DNA of 64,000 nucleotides from Stenopsyche tienmushanensis (taxonomy: Eukaryota; Arthropoda; Insecta; Trichoptera; Stenopsychidae), in contig WACJ01000112.1 of assembly GCA_008973525.1 (NCBI GenBank), forward strand, positions 744,001 through 808,000, given 5' to 3'. Below the pieces are notes generated by a model. The model saw only the letters and a list, made by a program, of their open reading frames with translations, was not told the DNA's origin and did not search any database. This document shows, piece after piece, positions 12,452 through 23,755 of this stretch. The translations under genes were made by a program, and so were the position numbers. Each line of letters starts with the position of its first letter. Position 1 is the stretch's first letter.

Positions 12452-12866
12452 ATCTATACAATCGTACGATGTATGTAAGATTGTTTCTCTGTCTCTGTTT
12501 CTCTCCAAACTCAACGTGCATGACACTCTCCGTCTCTGTCTGTCTCCGAGCTCAATGTGTATGAATGCTCTTTCTGAGTCACTGGAATTCGGACACAACA
12601 TTGTGTCTTACCTCTTTAAGGGGTTAAATTATATTGATAATTTTTAGAAGTCGCGAAAAATGAAAATCCGAACGGTAGTTGGTGGGAAAGGAATAATCAT
12701 TTGTAGTGTATCCGCAGCCGTCGAAATACGTGTTTTAAAGTGAGCGGCCGGAATGAGTTAAATGAATCCAAATCCAAACAATTTAGGATCTACTACATTT
12801 TAAAAATATTTGGGCTATGGTAATGAATATTAAATTTGACGAAATCATCTAGATTGCAGCTCTGAG

Positions 12867-13365
12867 TAGGGAATCCAATCCCGGGATTCCGGACAGTTTT
12901 AGGTGCTCGTAAATCCCGGGATTAGTAAACGTAATCCCGAAAAATTCGGGATTGAAATTTTTATCCAACAGAAATCATACACCTCACCAAAACGATTAAG
13001 GCTACTAAATCGAGATATTTCTGCCGAAATCTGGACGCTTGAAAACAGTGGCGTAACTACTAATTGGCGAGCTAAAGCGATGCCTAGAGGCAATGACTGT
13101 CTAATCTATGTATACATATATACAGTACATATATGTTTTTCAAATTACTTTTCCCTACCGGTGATGTATTTACTACACCTTGACTCTAATAATGGAAATA
13201 TCCATATGAAATATAATAGATACGGGGTTCAGAATTTTTGTATTCCTTCGTAATATAATTACGAATCACATCAAAGTATTGTAGTGTATAAGTATTCATG
13301 TGTAGCGACGGAAATAAATAATTTGTCAGGAAATCGGGATTGGATGGATTGGAATGGATTCCCTA
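12867..13365 (+). mobile_element. Non-autonomous hAT element, second family, copy 1 (499 bp)
   Basis: A perfect 8-bp duplication GCTCTGAG (12859-12866 and 13366-13373) flanks ends TAGGGAATCCAATCCCGG and the complement of GGATTGGAATGGATTCCCTA. The interior contains repeated GGGATTACG/AATCCCGGGATT words near both ends. Related copies are at 38140-38688, 53529-54159 and 57045-57640; the last two still carry the tail of a hAT transposase, which shows where the family came from. The 116-codon open frame inside (12903-13253) has no motif. Confidence 0.88.
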
Positions 13366-13373
13366 GCTCTGAG

Positions 13374-14900
13374 CATGATCGCAATAAAAATTATGGTTAT
13401 TCGCAGAAGATTAACGCGATCGTGTATAGGAAACGATTTTTTTGACATAGCATCCTAACAAATTGATGTAATTAATCGTTGGCTTAAGTGATGTCAGAGA
13501 CGATATCCACATTCACAGGCATGCGTTCTCAAATTGACCACCTTTCTTAGAAACACGTCAAAACGAATCACGAGAGAATCGAAGAAGCATTTTGAAGAGT
13601 GCTTTCGATTGGTAATTTTTTTCACAGTAATAAATTACGTTTTTTATTCATGCCGGCGGTCGGTACTGAGGGTGACGCCATTTTGTCTACGATTTCGGGC
13701 CGGCTCGTTGCGACACGGCGCCCGGGGCGTCGATATTTTTACCGTGCGCCGTAAATTAATTAACCATAGCCGAGCAGATCTCGACATTGAACCTTTGGAT
13801 TTTACGCACACTTGCGTAAAAATGCAACTCGAAAATGTTCTAGAGTCGCCATTAATCAGGTCATTTACGATCGAGTCGCAATAAGTTAATGCGCGCAAAC
13901 AAAAATAATTGTACAATCATTCGCAATGATGATGGCACTATTCAACCGCGAGATGTTTATTGCCAAGTAAGAGTATCAATTAACTCCGCATGCATGTTGA
14001 TATGATTAGCATTCGTTTATGAACAGTATACGCGTGAGAAACATAGTGGTTTTATAAATAGCTTTCATGGCATTTTTTCGAACAATACGTATGTAAATTC
14101 TGTAAAAAGGCGAATATAACAGGATATTCGAAATTGATTATTTTGCCGAATGCTTTTAATTATATATTCGACTAGAACTGGTCCGTGAGTCAGAAAGGTT
14201 AAGAAACGCTGCCACAAGCCATGCCCTCCTATAGAAGATCATTATATCAAAGAAGCAGTGCGTATTTTTGCTAACCGGTTCTTATGTGACCTATAAATAT
14301 ATAAATATAGAGAAAAAAAAGCTTATCCGACAATTTACTATGTCAGTATGGCAAATTGCAGTCTAACCTTGAAATATATAATGAGCTTTCGAATATATTG
14401 AATGTCTTCATTTTTGTATCGTTATTTTTTTTAAATATGTTTATAAAAGCGCTGCTACTCCTTCTGTTGTGTTTTTAAATAATGCCTGTCATCGAATGAG
14501 TTTGATTTTTTTTTCATAGCATTAATTTGCATCGGGTCTATGAACTTTTTGAACAATCAGCAATCTGGACTCAATAACGTACGTTGATCTGTCATTTTTC
14601 ATTAGATATAAATGCACATGAAACATGTACGTGAGGTTTTTGCATCTTTATCAATACGCAACACCAGAAAATATGATTTTTACAAATGCGTATAAAAAAA
14701 TCAAATGTCATTTATTTAACCAGTGAGTTCGTGGGAAAGCGTTATTGCAATAAATATATCACAACTTTTGATGCAAATGGCGACATGCTAATGATTCCAT
14801 ATGACAAATTTGTGGTTTAAATACATTAGCAGCTTAAGGGACGTTTCTACCTTGTTGGGCTTAAAAGATATCGATTTTTCTAATGAAAATAGTTAACTCA
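13374..14900. other. Non-coding DNA with a small CpG-rich patch
   Basis: Bases about 13650-13770 are unusually CpG-rich for this window (GGGCCGGCTCGTTGCG, GGCGCCCGGGGCGTCG). The patch is open on both strands (13534-13884 plus, 13644-13916 minus) without a recognised domain. It could be an exon, a regulatory patch or a repeat. The rest is AT-rich and featureless. Confidence 0.35.
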
Positions 14901-14904
14901 AATA

Positions 14905-15020
14905 TTGCATTGTGTAGTATATAATAAAATAGGGCTGTTTCTGGTGTACACATACAGTAGAGGTGTCGCTGCTTGAAGTTTCGCTTTTTGTGACATTCAG
15001 GACAATTTGCCTTACAACTC
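14905..15020 (+). repeat. CpG-core dispersed repeat, copy 1
   Basis: It starts GCATTGTGTAGTATATAATA and AAATAGGG, and ends GCTTGAAGTTTCGCTTTTTG TGACATTCAGGACAATTTGCC. The same order of blocks is found at 37775-37965 (same strand) and 19271-19555 (inverted). This copy lacks the CGCATGCGCGTAGC core of the longer copies. No coding potential is visible and the class is unknown. Confidence 0.6.
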
Positions 15021-15140
15021 CCATTCAAGTTTCCCTTCAATAAAATTGCTCGAAGTTGATTGAATATTTATAAAACGATTGAAAATGAAAGCTTGGAATG
15101 ATATCTGAATTTTATGTAAGGAATTATATAGTATAATTAA

Positions 15141-15614
15141 CCCTTTGAGTAGTGAGCTAATTTAAAATCATCAAAACCTTAGATACTATATTTGCTTGTC
15201 TGTCACTTATCGTCATACAAATTCCTTTATCTGTCACGACCGCAGCAGCGTGTATGAAGCTTGTACATAAATAAATAAACACTGTCGATAGCACATAACG
15301 TTCAGTCATTTCATAGTGTAAACACAAACAATACAATTGAAATCGATTAATTATATAATTCACACATCATTATTAGCCGATAAATTTGGGTTAATGATCT
15401 ATACAATTGTACGATGTACGTAAGATATTCTCTCCATTTCTGTCTCTCGTTCAGAATTTCCGATCTGCAAGATAATCTCCCCGTCTTTGTTTCTCTCTAA
15501 ACTCAATGTGCAAGATATTTCTGTCTCTGTCTGTCTTCGAGCTCAACGTGCAAGAATGCTCTTTATGAGTCACTGGAATTCGCTCACAAATAGCTGATCA
15601 TCCTACCATTCAGG
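15141..15614 (+). mobile_element. TTAA-flanked miniature element, copy 3 (474 bp, complete)
   Basis: TTAA at 15137-15140 and 15615-15618 bound an element that begins CCCTTTGAGTAGTGAGC and whose other end, read inward, begins CCTGAATGG. This uninterrupted copy defines the family: TTAA target, CC-starting ends, no coding potential, and a TCTCTGTCTCTGTCT-rich segment near the right end. It is consistent with a piggyBac-type non-autonomous element, although the terminal inverted repeats are short and imperfect. Confidence 0.75.
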
Positions 15615-15701
15615 TTAATAATACACATTTGAAAGAGTTGTAAGAGATAAAAAAAAAGAAATGCTAATATTTTATAGTTAATTTTGAACATTACTCGTAT
15701 A

Positions 15702-16022
15702 CGAAGTATGTTCAGAAAGTAAGTGTACTGTGACCATAACAGCCTTACTCACAATACTCACAACGCTTGTCTTCAACAACGTCGCCCACAACCTTAGCCA
15801 TCAAGGCGGTCTTGGACTCATTTCGTTGGGATGTTTTGAATCACCCCCTCGTATTCCCCTGATTTGGCGCCTTGACCCACTCACCACATGCATTGAACGA
15901 GATGGAAATTATGTAGAAAAATAATCAACAAGTATGCCAACAATTCCCTGTATTTTTTTTAAATACACTTTTTCTAAAAAAAATATTAAAATCTAGTACA
16001 TTTACTTTATGAATATGCCTCA
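15702..16022 (+). mobile_element. Internally deleted mariner element (321 bp)
   Basis: TA dinucleotides (15700-15701, 16023-16024) flank similar inverted ends: CGAAGTATGTTCAGAAAGTA on the left and, read inward from the right, TGAGGCATATTCATAAAGTA. The interior keeps only the C-terminal half of a mariner-type transposase: a stretch reading AVLDSFRWDVLNHP, then a shifted PxxSPDLAP-like region with the third catalytic Asp, and a CIERDGNYVEK tail ending in a stop near 15924. Frameshifts and the deletion of the N-terminal two thirds make it inactive. Confidence 0.72.
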
Positions 16023-16149
16023 TATATTTATATTTGGAGAAAAAAGTTGAATAGGGGGGGGGGAGAATTGTATTTATGTTGATTTTTGTGGGTTTCATAA
16101 AGAACAGACAAACAGACATACATTCAATTATACTTATGGCTATCGCATA

Positions 16150-16545
16150 AAAATCGCTGAATTGGAAGGATTAACATAAAAGAGGGAATTATTCAGTCTC
16201 AAATTCGCTTGGATAAAATGCACGTGGACTGAGAGACATCCTCAGTTGGTGTAGAAGCAATTCGAGATGCATTTAAGTGCATCTATCCTTGCAAGGAAAG
16301 GAAGGACGGGGTTTTGTACTCTCGAATGCCCTTTTCAGTAAAATTAACAAGGTCGCTTTGAATATTTTTTCTGTCTTTACAAACCTCCTACACTCCCTTT
16401 CGAGATAGTCGCGAAAGCGTCCTTCAATATCGAGCAAATGCGGAGATAAATGTATGATACAGAAGAAATGCATATAACTCCTTCTTACGGATTTATATTG
16501 AAGAGGACCTATAATATGATAGTGATGATGAAATATGTGGATAAT
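16150..16545 (+). repeat. LINE/SINE-like dispersed repeat with GAT-rich tail, copy 1
   Basis: It aligns block by block with 18665-19205: CAGTCTCAAATTCGC, GTGGACTGAGAGACATCCTC, AGTTGGTGTAG, GGAAAGGAAGGACGGG, TTTACAAACCTCC, GATAGTCGCGAAAGCG, CAATATCGAGC and ATATTGAAGAGG, ending in GATAGTGATGATGA. A microsatellite-like 3' tail is usual for several LINE clades and their SINE partners. The minus-strand frame at 16273-16596 is an artefact of this repeat. Confidence 0.6.
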
Positions 16546-17890
16546 ATTATTCAATATTAATTTGCAAAATAAAATTTGGTCAGCCTTAAAACGCAATCAG
16601 AATTAATAAAAAGCGCAAGTCGGTACATCAAATGCGATCTCTATAAATTAAATGAAGAAAAACCTGTTGACAAGCACCACGAGATCCGTTATTACTATAA
16701 AAATCCTTATATGGAAATTAATTGGAGTTGTTCGACGAAAGTTCGAGACATTTCTAAAGAAGGCCAACAATGATTCAGTGGTCAATATGTGAGGTCTGCA
16801 GAATAGCCAGACACCAGTTCGCCTCCCGGCACGTTCTTGAAAGAGGTAACTCTTTCGGATCGGAGTTACGTAATGGCCATCTTACCAGTTTGCAGAACGC
16901 CTGACAGTGAAAACGCAATATAGTTCATGGTTATCGCAAAACATACAATTTCGCATAAATCATCGCGAAAAAAAGGCCGATTCTTTTCGGCGATAAGAAG
17001 GAACGGCGACCACGTAATAAATGAGTGATGAATTGGTAACCTCTCGCCTGGAGTCATATACATTGCTAATTAGTTCCACGACCTTTATTTTAACAACTCA
17101 TTTGCCATAAAGTTAATAATAAAAGTCAGATATGAAGTTAACGATTACTTTAATGCTGTTTAATTAAGTGTGACCGCCAAATTGTGTCTTCAATTAATAT
17201 ATTTCCGATGAGTTTCCCAATCGGAAACCATCACTTGCAGCAAAGAGATGCTAGGCAATTGACGTCATATCCACTCAAATTTATCAATGAAACTATACTT
17301 ATCAAAGACTTATAACGAGAAATCCAATGCAAACATTGTCCAACAACGATAATCTTTTATTTGAAATAATTGATTCGTATACGAAAAAGCAATAAAATCA
17401 TTTCTTTAAGACCTTCTTAAAACGACCCGATCTCAAAGATTGCTTAAATCATTTTAATTCAATACAATATGTATTCGAAAGTAAAATTCTTGAGTACCTA
17501 AAAGACGGATCTCATTGTCCTCCAGACATGTCGAGAGCATTGATACATGTGTATGTCAAATTGTTGAATTGAATATTTTCGAATTATTGTTTAAAATGAG
17601 GTCAATAATTGGTTGTGCATTTATTTTAATCGGTTAATTAATTTTCATAGCGTATTTAGCTGATCTAAATAGCAATAGCAAATATAATATAAAGCGTACA
17701 TAATTCCAGGCTACAGGTTAAATTTATTCGAGCGTTCCTACGGATACACTAACGACTCATTGTATGTTTATTGTAAGGACAACGATCTGTTTGGAATCTA
17801 GATTATCAATTTTTCAGTTGAACGCAGTTTACTTGAACGATTGATTGTCTTGTGGGAAGGATTAAGGTTGCAAATGTCTTCCTGACAAAT
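16546..17890. other. Non-coding DNA
   Basis: No gene recognised. Frames at 16576-16773 and 16866-17063 (about 65 codons each) show no motif. Confidence 0.4.
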
Positions 17891-18110
17891 GGGAAAAAAA
17901 ACTTACATGGGGAAGATTTTTGAATGATCTCATCAAGGTGCAACTGGGGTGTTTGGTATTTAAAGTTTAAAATTTAAATATACAGAGCCAACTAGCTTTC
18001 TTTTATCTTTCCCTGAGTATTATTCAGCTTTCGGCGTCTCTTCTATGATCCAAAAGTCAAACAAATTATATAGAACGTCCAAATGTAAAGCTTCCTTTTA
18101 TGTGGATGGT
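17890..18110 (+). repeat. Low-copy dispersed repeat, copy 1
   Basis: The block AGCTTTCGGCGTCTCTTCTA TGATCC (18028-18053) with its CTAGCT..TTT..CTTT upstream context resembles 21100-21205 (ACTTTTCGGCGTCTCTTTTTTGG). Both have an AAAAAACTT block further upstream. Only similarity is claimed; the element type is unknown. Confidence 0.35.
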
Positions 18111-18149
18111 ATGCACGTCTTATATTTAATATAAATTTTCATACATTTA

Positions 18150-18500
18150 ATATCTATCTATCTAAACGCAGTCTGACCGCCAAAGAGCTATTTTAACTCC
18201 TCCTATACTACAATCTTGACCATGGAACCATTTGATCTTATTGATATTGACCTGACTATTTGATATTACTAGATACCTGACTTTCACCTAACTAACTTGA
18301 CTACCACTTTTTTGTGGCTTAACCACATTTGACTACTAACTACTGTGCTTATACGATTTTATGTATTTTAACTACTGCCCACTTGACTAGTACTTATTTA
18401 CAGATTAAATACTATTTTAACAGCAAGCTGATACTCAGTTTATCTACTATTTATCGCTACTTTTACAAATCATGACTTGCTTGTCACTTGCTATCTCTTA
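18150..18500. repeat. Degenerate CTAACTTGACTAC-type simple-sequence region
   Basis: About 350 bases are built from drifting variants of TTGACTAC, AACTACTG and CTGACT words, with purines scarce in long runs of T, A and C. There is no fixed period and no coding potential. It looks like a decayed tandem repeat next to the following LINE-like copy. Confidence 0.4.
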
Positions 18501-18664
18501 CATAGTTGACCCTACCCAACCATATGGAGCATGAGGATGGAGCTAAGAAGCTATAGGAACAGAATAAGGACAAGAAGAACACCAAATATACTGCTTTGAG
18601 ATGAGTCATATGAAGAACTTCACTTTGCAACGTTAACAGCATTGTCTTCCGTTGCCTTTTATAT

Positions 18665-19205
18665 ATCGTTTTGAAATCGCTGAACTGAGAGGGTCAACCT
18701 GAAAAAGGAAAGCACTCAGTCTCGAATTCGATCGGGTAAGTTGCACGTGAACTGGGAGACACCCTCAGTTGGTGTAGGAGTGAATTCTATATGCACTTAA
18801 GCGTCACGTATGTCTTCACCCTAGACTGGCAACACCCTAGTGAGGAAAGGAGGGACTGGACTCTTTACACTCCAGAAAGCCCTTTCCAACAGAATCAAAA
18901 AGGGCGTCTAGAGTAGTTTTTCACTATCTCCCGAAGAAAACTACTCAGTATTTACAAACCTCCCACTCTCCCTATCGAGACGGTCGTGAAAGCGTTCGTC
19001 AATATGTACGTTCATTCAGGAGATCCGCTGGGTGAGCGTTCGAAATGAAACTCAGTGGTAATGCTATCTTCAATATCGAGCGAATGAAGAGGTGAATGTA
19101 TAATACAGACGTGATGGATGTAACCCCTTCCTGTGGATGGATATTGAAGAGGCCCATAGTTCTGCAGTGGACTGTTTGTGGCTGCACTATGATGATGATG
19201 AATAT
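18665..19205 (+). repeat. LINE/SINE-like dispersed repeat with GAT-rich tail, copy 2 (longest)
   Basis: This is the longest copy of the family, homologous to 16150-16545 along its length but with extra internal blocks such as GCCCTTTCCAACAGAATC and TTCATTCAGGAGATCCGCTG. The last block is also seen at 46086-46205. It ends GATGATGATGAA. No reverse-transcriptase motif is present, so it is either a SINE or only the 3' untranslated end of a LINE. Confidence 0.6.
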
Positions 19206-19270
19206 CTGATCCGGATTATCACTACATTTAGTTTAATCAAAATAAAGAAAGTAGAAGAGAGAGAAAAATC

Positions 19271-19555
19271 ATAACGGGCAATTTAATTTGAAATGACAAT
19301 CGTGCTTTGCTTTAGTCACGAAAAGTGAAACTTTAAGCAGAAATCGGATGGAATAAGATATAGAATCGTTTGTAAGGTCTTCGTGTTCATCGCATACTTC
19401 ATAGAGATGCTACGCGCATGCGCTGCATCACCACTACTATGTGCACTACTGTGTACGTGCGTCTAAACGCAGTGTAAAGCAAACACTAGACTAGTAGCAC
19501 GCCAATTTTATTATATATTACACAACGCAATATTTTAGCTAACAATTTCCGCTGG
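19271..19555 (-). repeat. CpG-core dispersed repeat, copy 2 (inverted, longest)
   Basis: Inverted relative to 37775-37965. It contains CACGAAAAGTGAAACTT and AAGCAG, the core GCTACGCGCATGCGCTGCAT, and the terminal block CCAATTTTATTATATATTAC ACAACGC. The core is nearly self-complementary (GCGCATGCGC). No coding potential. Confidence 0.6.
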
Positions 19556-19559
19556 CAAA

Positions 19560-20885
19560 CGTAATAAAAGCATTTTTATTAACACTTTAACCATATGTTA
19601 AATTTCGATTTAAAAAATGCAGTAAGCGATATCCTAATACATATTAATTAGTGCGGCAAATTGTTTCGCTTTATTTGCATTTGATAAATGGCCCAGTAAT
19701 TGGAATATGTCATCTTGGCGATTCTAAAATGCCAATAAAGTTGTCCGAGTGTTAAACGTTTGAATGGCGCTGCTCCATATGAATGAAAGGCGCACGTGTT
19801 GGGCCAAAAAACGAATTCACAAACGGCTCTCATACAATCGGGCGCCCCGGGCTATAGTCTCTTTGCCCCGCATATGCACCATACGAAGTGCAGTAAGAAA
19901 AATCGGGTCATTTTTTGCATACAGCCGTGTGAGGCGTTGCGCAAAAAAATTTAAATTAAGCATTTTGGTCTGTTTTATTTATTTATACGGCCATAGCCGA
20001 CGATCGGTTGTGCAACGGCGAGATTCGCGAACACCCCGATCGCCCACGGTGGGATTACGAACGCGCCCAATAAGAGAGCGCTCCTCTTATTGATTGAAAA
20101 GCTAATAAATATACAATTTTCACTGTAGCGCAATTTAAAATGTGGATTTATACTTGAAAAAACTGCCTATACAAATGTCATCATCATTATGTATCGCATA
20201 CATAATAAACGTGACGTGATTTTGACTGCGAAAGAGAGTGGGCGGAATCGAACGTACATTTTGACAGGTGCACAGCCTTAAACTAATTTTTTTGAAATTT
20301 TCCACTTTAAAGCATAATTTTACACGACTCTCATTTAACATGTAATACACAATTTTGTGGAGTGTTAAATTAATTAATGTTGAGACATAATTATAGGAAC
20401 TTGTCTATGAAATTTTTTACCAACTATCATTAACCTAACAACCGTTGCCGCTATGAAATCAAGCCATTTTAAATAAGTCATTTATTTTTCGTGAACGAGT
20501 TTCTTGGAAGACGTGCAAAAAATGAGCAACAAATTCGCAGATTAAAATGCACTTAAATAGAGACATTCATAATGCTCCAACTTCGCAGAACAATTTCTCG
20601 GAATCAACAATGGACACAATTATCATTAGCTGGGCTTTTATTCTTTTCAACCCTATTTATTTATCTGTTCACTCAATCAATGCATGACTTTCGAGTCTCC
20701 TTGAATGTCAGCTTTGGAAAATATTTTATGTATTTATTTTGCTATACAAGTTCCCCATTTAAAATAATTTAAAATGATAAATTTGAAATACTTTAAAATT
20801 TGGGTAATATTTAATAAATGGCTTTAAGATATGCAGCAACTATAAGATAGTCACGTGGATTGATTATGGGCTCAATGATGATCTT
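19560..20885. other. Non-coding DNA with a 109-codon open frame
   Basis: The plus frame 19764-20093 is Arg-rich (RSAVRK, RRSVVQRRDSRTPRS) and comes from a locally GC-richer patch (19760-20080). I recognise no domain and see no clear splice context. It may be chance coding in an unrecognised repeat or regulatory patch. Confidence 0.3.
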
Positions 20886-20889
20886 TTCA

Positions 20890-21205
20890 AACAGGCAAAA
20901 AAAAACTTTTGCTGGGAAGAGGGTATAATTATAAAACCTAAAGCTTTTAAGAACAGGTAAGTAATCCATAAGCTTTGGCTAAGAGTAGATCTTATCTCTC
21001 CATCTTACTTGAGCTAGCCTTGTCCATGCTTAATAAAAAGCCTCATTGTCGTGAAATTTTGCAGTTGAAGCCCATTTCTTTAAGACATCCACAATAGACT
21101 AGCTGACTTTAACTTTGTCTTTCTGATCATTTTCACTTTTCGGCGTCTCTTTTTTGGTCCAACCATTAACAAATCACATAGATTCCTCCCGACTGAAAAG
21201 CAGCT
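20890..21205 (+). repeat. Low-copy dispersed repeat, copy 2
   Basis: It shares AAAAAACTT near its start and ACTTTTCGGCGTCTCTTTTT TGGTCC near its end with 17890-18110. Between these the two copies differ in length. No coding potential. Confidence 0.35.
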
Positions 21206-21315
21206 GATCCTTATCGAGGGCTTCCACTCCATATTATATAATTTTAATAAAGAGCCAAATTGTTATGCAAATAGGATAATAAAGGTACCTGAGAGCCGCA
21301 TATTTGATATACATA

Positions 21316-22145
21316 TTAGGTGTGTTGATAAGTCCTTGCCGATTTTGATAGACGCTTGTTTGAGCTCAGTTTGTGTCTAGATAAGACAGTTCTCAATCTC
21401 CGTAAATTATTTTTAAGAGCTATTGTACAGTAATATTAACTAGTAAAAATATGATATTTTTGTCAACAAAACCCTCTTACCCTCAAGGGTAAAGTATTAA
21501 AGCCCAAAACCGACCAACATTATATTCGGCATTATATGCTGCTGTTTTTCGATTAAGGGTTGATTAGAGGATGTATTTACCGTGGTAGATAGCTCAGAAG
21601 CATTTAAAACGTATTGGGAAGACGAATCGAATGGGGCTTGGATGCAGCACGAACTTTTCGACGAAACACGCACAGATTTTTGTTGTCAAGATAAAAAGTT
21701 TGTCCTTTTTTGCACCGAATTGTGACTGGGGATGAAAAATTGGTTGTTTTTAAACAACATAAGTCGTAAACGTCAATGGCTTTCGCTGAGACAAAAACCA
21801 TCGTAGGCTTCAAAGCCTGGATTGACGATCCGCAAGATTCTTTTGTACGTTTGATAGGATATTCAAGGAATTATTCATTATAAAATTATGAATCCTGGTG
21901 AAACAAAGAAGCCCCCGCAAAGCAAAGACGATGACTGAAAAAATCAAGAATCAAAATGGGAAGAACTTCCACACCCTCCATATTTAACAGACTTGGCTCG
22001 GATGGACTATCATCGCTTTCGAAATCCAACTAAAGTCGAAAATCATATTTGTAAACATTTCGATCCAAAATAAAACTCATGCTATCTTCAATAAAGAAGC
22101 ATTGTTGATTTGAAGCTGGAAATATTTTAAATGCGACTATTTCCC
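21316..22145 (+). pseudogene. Mariner transposase relic
   Basis: The left end TTAGGTGTGTTGATAAGTCCTTG follows a TA and looks like a mariner terminus. The interior decays through a mariner transposase: GAWMQHELFDETR, then a TGDEK catalytic block reached through a frameshift, then KRQWLSLRQKPS, KPGLTIRKILLYV, DIQGIIHYKIMNPGETKK and, at about 21970-22020, LPHPPYLTDLARMDYHRFRN, which retains the third catalytic Asp. Several stops and frameshifts are present, and no right-hand inverted repeat was found. Mariner transposases are DD34D enzymes that cut and paste at TA. This copy is old and inactive. Confidence 0.72.
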
Positions 22146-23740
22146 ATAATTTAATATTGAGAATCCTTTATTCTTGCGATTATTTAAAATGATCTAAAAT
22201 CAGCAAAAATGAATTTATAGAATTTCATGCCTTTTTCTTATTTTTCCCGCAAAAATTAAAAATTTGAAGGCATTCCCATAGAAATATAAGCTGAAAATGA
22301 ACTACGCAATTGAATGCAATATATACAAGTATAGTGTAGGATTAAATTAGTTCAAAAAGAAAAAATTGATCGAGTTTGGGATAATTAAGCATTTATAGGG
22401 CAGGGCGCAACCCCAGAGCTCAAATTGTCCCTAGCGACACCCTCTCTATGCAATACGAGGAAAATAATTACACGATTTTATTTAATTGAGACTCTAAATA
22501 TTATACAAATATTCAGATTTGTCCTTTGGTTCTCTCAAATAAATATTATCACAATTTCGGCGATCAAATAGTGAAAGGAGATCAAAATCATTAAATTAAT
22601 TGAAAAAGCTCACGGATGCTAATTCATTGGTTCGAAATTTAAATTTTGATCTAATTAGAAATCGAGCAAGTATTTGTATAGTGGGTTAAATCCGGGACTC
22701 TTATTGTATTGATGTTTTCTCTGTATCAAAAAATTCGAAAGATTAGAAGTATAATATAATTTAAAATTTAATCATACAAAAATTCTTTTCTTCCTATAAT
22801 TCCAATTCAACTGAACTTCTTGAATGGAAAATTCTTTCCCTAGAAAAGTCTCCTATGGATATCGTCTACTTTTTCGAATGACACCGAAAGAAAAAGAATA
22901 AATCATAATTATATAAAGCAAATTGGAGCTGTAAACGTATATCGCGCTTATTAAACTCGAACGTTCCCACGGAAACAAGCGACACAATCGCGCTTTTATT
23001 GATACCATATTATATTTCAATGTCGCGATGATGTCGAATCACATTATTTTTTCAATCGCGCATAAAAACTGTGAATTCTCACATGATTTGAATTATAAAT
23101 AAATTATAAACTCGTTCTGTTAAGGTCAATAGATTTGTATCGAGCGCGTTTTTGGACCGAAAAAGAGCCAAATCGCTTCGGGAAGTCATAACATATCATT
23201 CAAGTTCATATTCGTCGGTCACATCTGCATTAGTCGGTTACGTATGCTATTTTCATTCGGCGAAATGGAATTCTCTACATAAGACATTCTGATCTGATCC
23301 AAAATTATCGCGCCTGTCCTTGCGCCAGATTCGATCTTGTATCTTGGACCTTTATCACTAAAATCGATTGAAATCTTGCTCTATGATTATGCAAATTGGA
23401 AAACAAATAGCCGACATGCAGCCACGTGCTTTTGACATTTATCCGATCGTGTCGGAACCGTAAATAAATAATGGCAATTAATGGTTTCTTCACGGGTTTG
23501 ATTTTATTAAATAATAACAACAGTGTTTATGTTCGACCCCGTTACTTTTAAATTGAACTGTAATAATTATTGATTATGATAATAAAATATGCTTATAGAT
23601 ATTTGCAAATGTATAGTACAAGCGGCATGGAGTATAATTGACCCAATGATCCCGCGTGGGGCCATATAAAACCCCATAGCGAATGATATACTTTTTTGAA
23701 ACGATCATCAGCAGATCGATAATATTTTAATTTTGTAACA
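22146..23740. other. AT-rich non-coding DNA
   Basis: No gene or element recognised. The minus frame 23305-23520 (71 codons) has no motif. Confidence 0.4.
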
Positions 23741-23755
23741 TACTGAGCAATATTT

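Larger units (their letters stand above)
11428..12623 (+). mobile_element. TTAA-flanked miniature element, copy 2 (interrupted)
   Basis: The element lies between TTAA at 11424-11427 and TTAA at 12624-12627. It starts CCCTTTGA and ends with the complement of CCCCTTAAAG, which suits a piggyBac-type non-autonomous element (TTAA target, ends beginning CC). It is about 409 bp once the hAT insertion at 11673-12451 and its duplication are discounted. It shares the internal landmarks of the family: ATGCTATATTTG, GTATGAAGCTTGTACAT, AAACACTGTCGATAGCACA, AAATTTGGGTTAACGATC and a TCTCTGTCT-rich segment. Confidence 0.75.

Noticed and set aside
16045..16063. Poly-G run as a functional quadruplex
   Set aside because: A single G run without further G tracts nearby; the same applies to the run near 34965. 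More likely simple-sequence slippage.
16273..16596. 107-codon minus frame
   Set aside because: It lies antisense across the GAT-tailed dispersed repeat and has no family similarity.
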